From positions 1-29,179 of the forward strand of contig MFSB01000007.1 of NCBI GenBank assembly GCA_001784735.1: 29,179 bases of DNA, read 5' to 3'. A model generated the notes under the pieces. It was given only the letters and a program-made list of their open reading frames with translations, was not told where the DNA came from and searched no databases. The translations under genes and the position numbers were made by a program. This DNA comes from Candidatus Moranbacteria bacterium RIFCSPLOWO2_12_FULL_48_12 (GTDB lineage: Bacteria > Patescibacteriota > Minisyncoccia > Moranbacterales > UBA1568). Positions 29,061 to 29,179 of the stretch are shown here, piece by piece (within the stretch, counting starts at the first letter, position 1; each line of letters starts with the position of its first letter).

Positions 29061-29179
29061 CTACAAATCTATCCGGTAGAGGCGATGGGTGACCCGGTCG
29101 GTGAAAAAGAGGATGTCCTCTTTGGGAGACATGAAGAGGTCGGAGCTGTCAAAGCTCTGCGCAACATCCTTCAAGTCTG
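29061..29179 (-). CDS. 3' end of an unidentified protein-coding gene
   Basis: The minus-strand frame from the right edge is open and ends with TAG at 29063-29061. The 38 visible codons read DLKDVAQSFDSSDLFMSPKE then DILFFTDRVTHRLYRIDL. The alternation around MSPKEDILFFTDRVTHRLYRIDL looks like the last blade of a beta-propeller or a PEGA/TolB-like repeat, but this is too short to name. Codon use is like that of the neighbouring genes. Partial: the start is beyond the window. Confidence 0.55.
   Translation of the reverse strand, partial: DLKDVAQSFDSSDLFMSPKEDILFFTDRVTHRLYRIDL

Noticed and set aside
29024..29075. Possible complete tRNA on the minus strand at the right end (TTTGTAG anticodon-like loop, T-loop, CCA)
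   Set aside because: The anticodon-like part is the end of an open reading frame, the anticodon and T stems have only two or three pairs, and no D-arm or 5' acceptor strand can be found.

Overview
The window looks like a chromosomal segment of a Patescibacteria/CPR bacterium, most likely of the Parcubacteria group. This is inferred from the compact origin cluster, the general lack of Shine-Dalgarno (SD) sequences, a large-loop flippase/glycosyltransferase/Wzy locus, a DciA-type helicase loader and no long biosynthetic operons. The standard genetic code is used, with TGA as stop. No rRNA and no complete tRNA is present.

Left part (1-8000): the end of a YebC-type regulator gene, ruvC, then a four-gene unit. 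That unit encodes a 7-TM membrane protein, an ATP-grasp ligase fused to a retropepsin-like (RimB-type) peptidase, and two further ATP-grasp ligases. It is followed by a class A penicillin-binding protein. The unit is an elaborated form of the predicted 7TM/ATP-grasp/aspartyl-peptidase peptide-tagging systems, and its base composition changes abruptly inside the fused gene. Several gaps here are filled by inverted arrays of 7-bp repeats that abut start codons.

Middle left (8000-10860): a MITE-like repeat, a TrmB-type regulator gene, and a divergent operon of three small unrecognised proteins. The three have strong SD sequences, unlike the rest of the window. Two genes are preceded by homologous leaders of about 210 nt with three hairpins each. 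The hairpins are conserved in structure although several stems differ in sequence, which is the best candidate here for an undescribed RNA-based system. A shortened third copy closes the operon.

Origin region (10860-16250): dciA, dnaN, a 368-bp AT-rich putative oriC with DnaA boxes, and dnaA on the minus strand; rpmH, rnpA, yidC and khpB/jag diverge on the plus strand.

Surface polysaccharide region (16270-22150): a flippase, two GT2 glycosyltransferases and two Wzy/O-antigen-ligase-like proteins. A 92-bp MITE with a 4-bp target duplication sits in frame inside the first GT2 gene. A related element ends at the dnaA stop codon.

Right part (22150-29179): a stretch of gene fragments (DNA methyltransferase, amidase, dienelactone hydrolase), a P2-type cation ATPase, a prohibitin-like SPFH protein and a GT4 glycosyltransferase. 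A truncated diverged copy of the second wzy gene follows, so a 6-kb segment is bracketed by two wzy 3' ends. The window ends with an orphan receiver protein and the 3' end of an unidentified gene.
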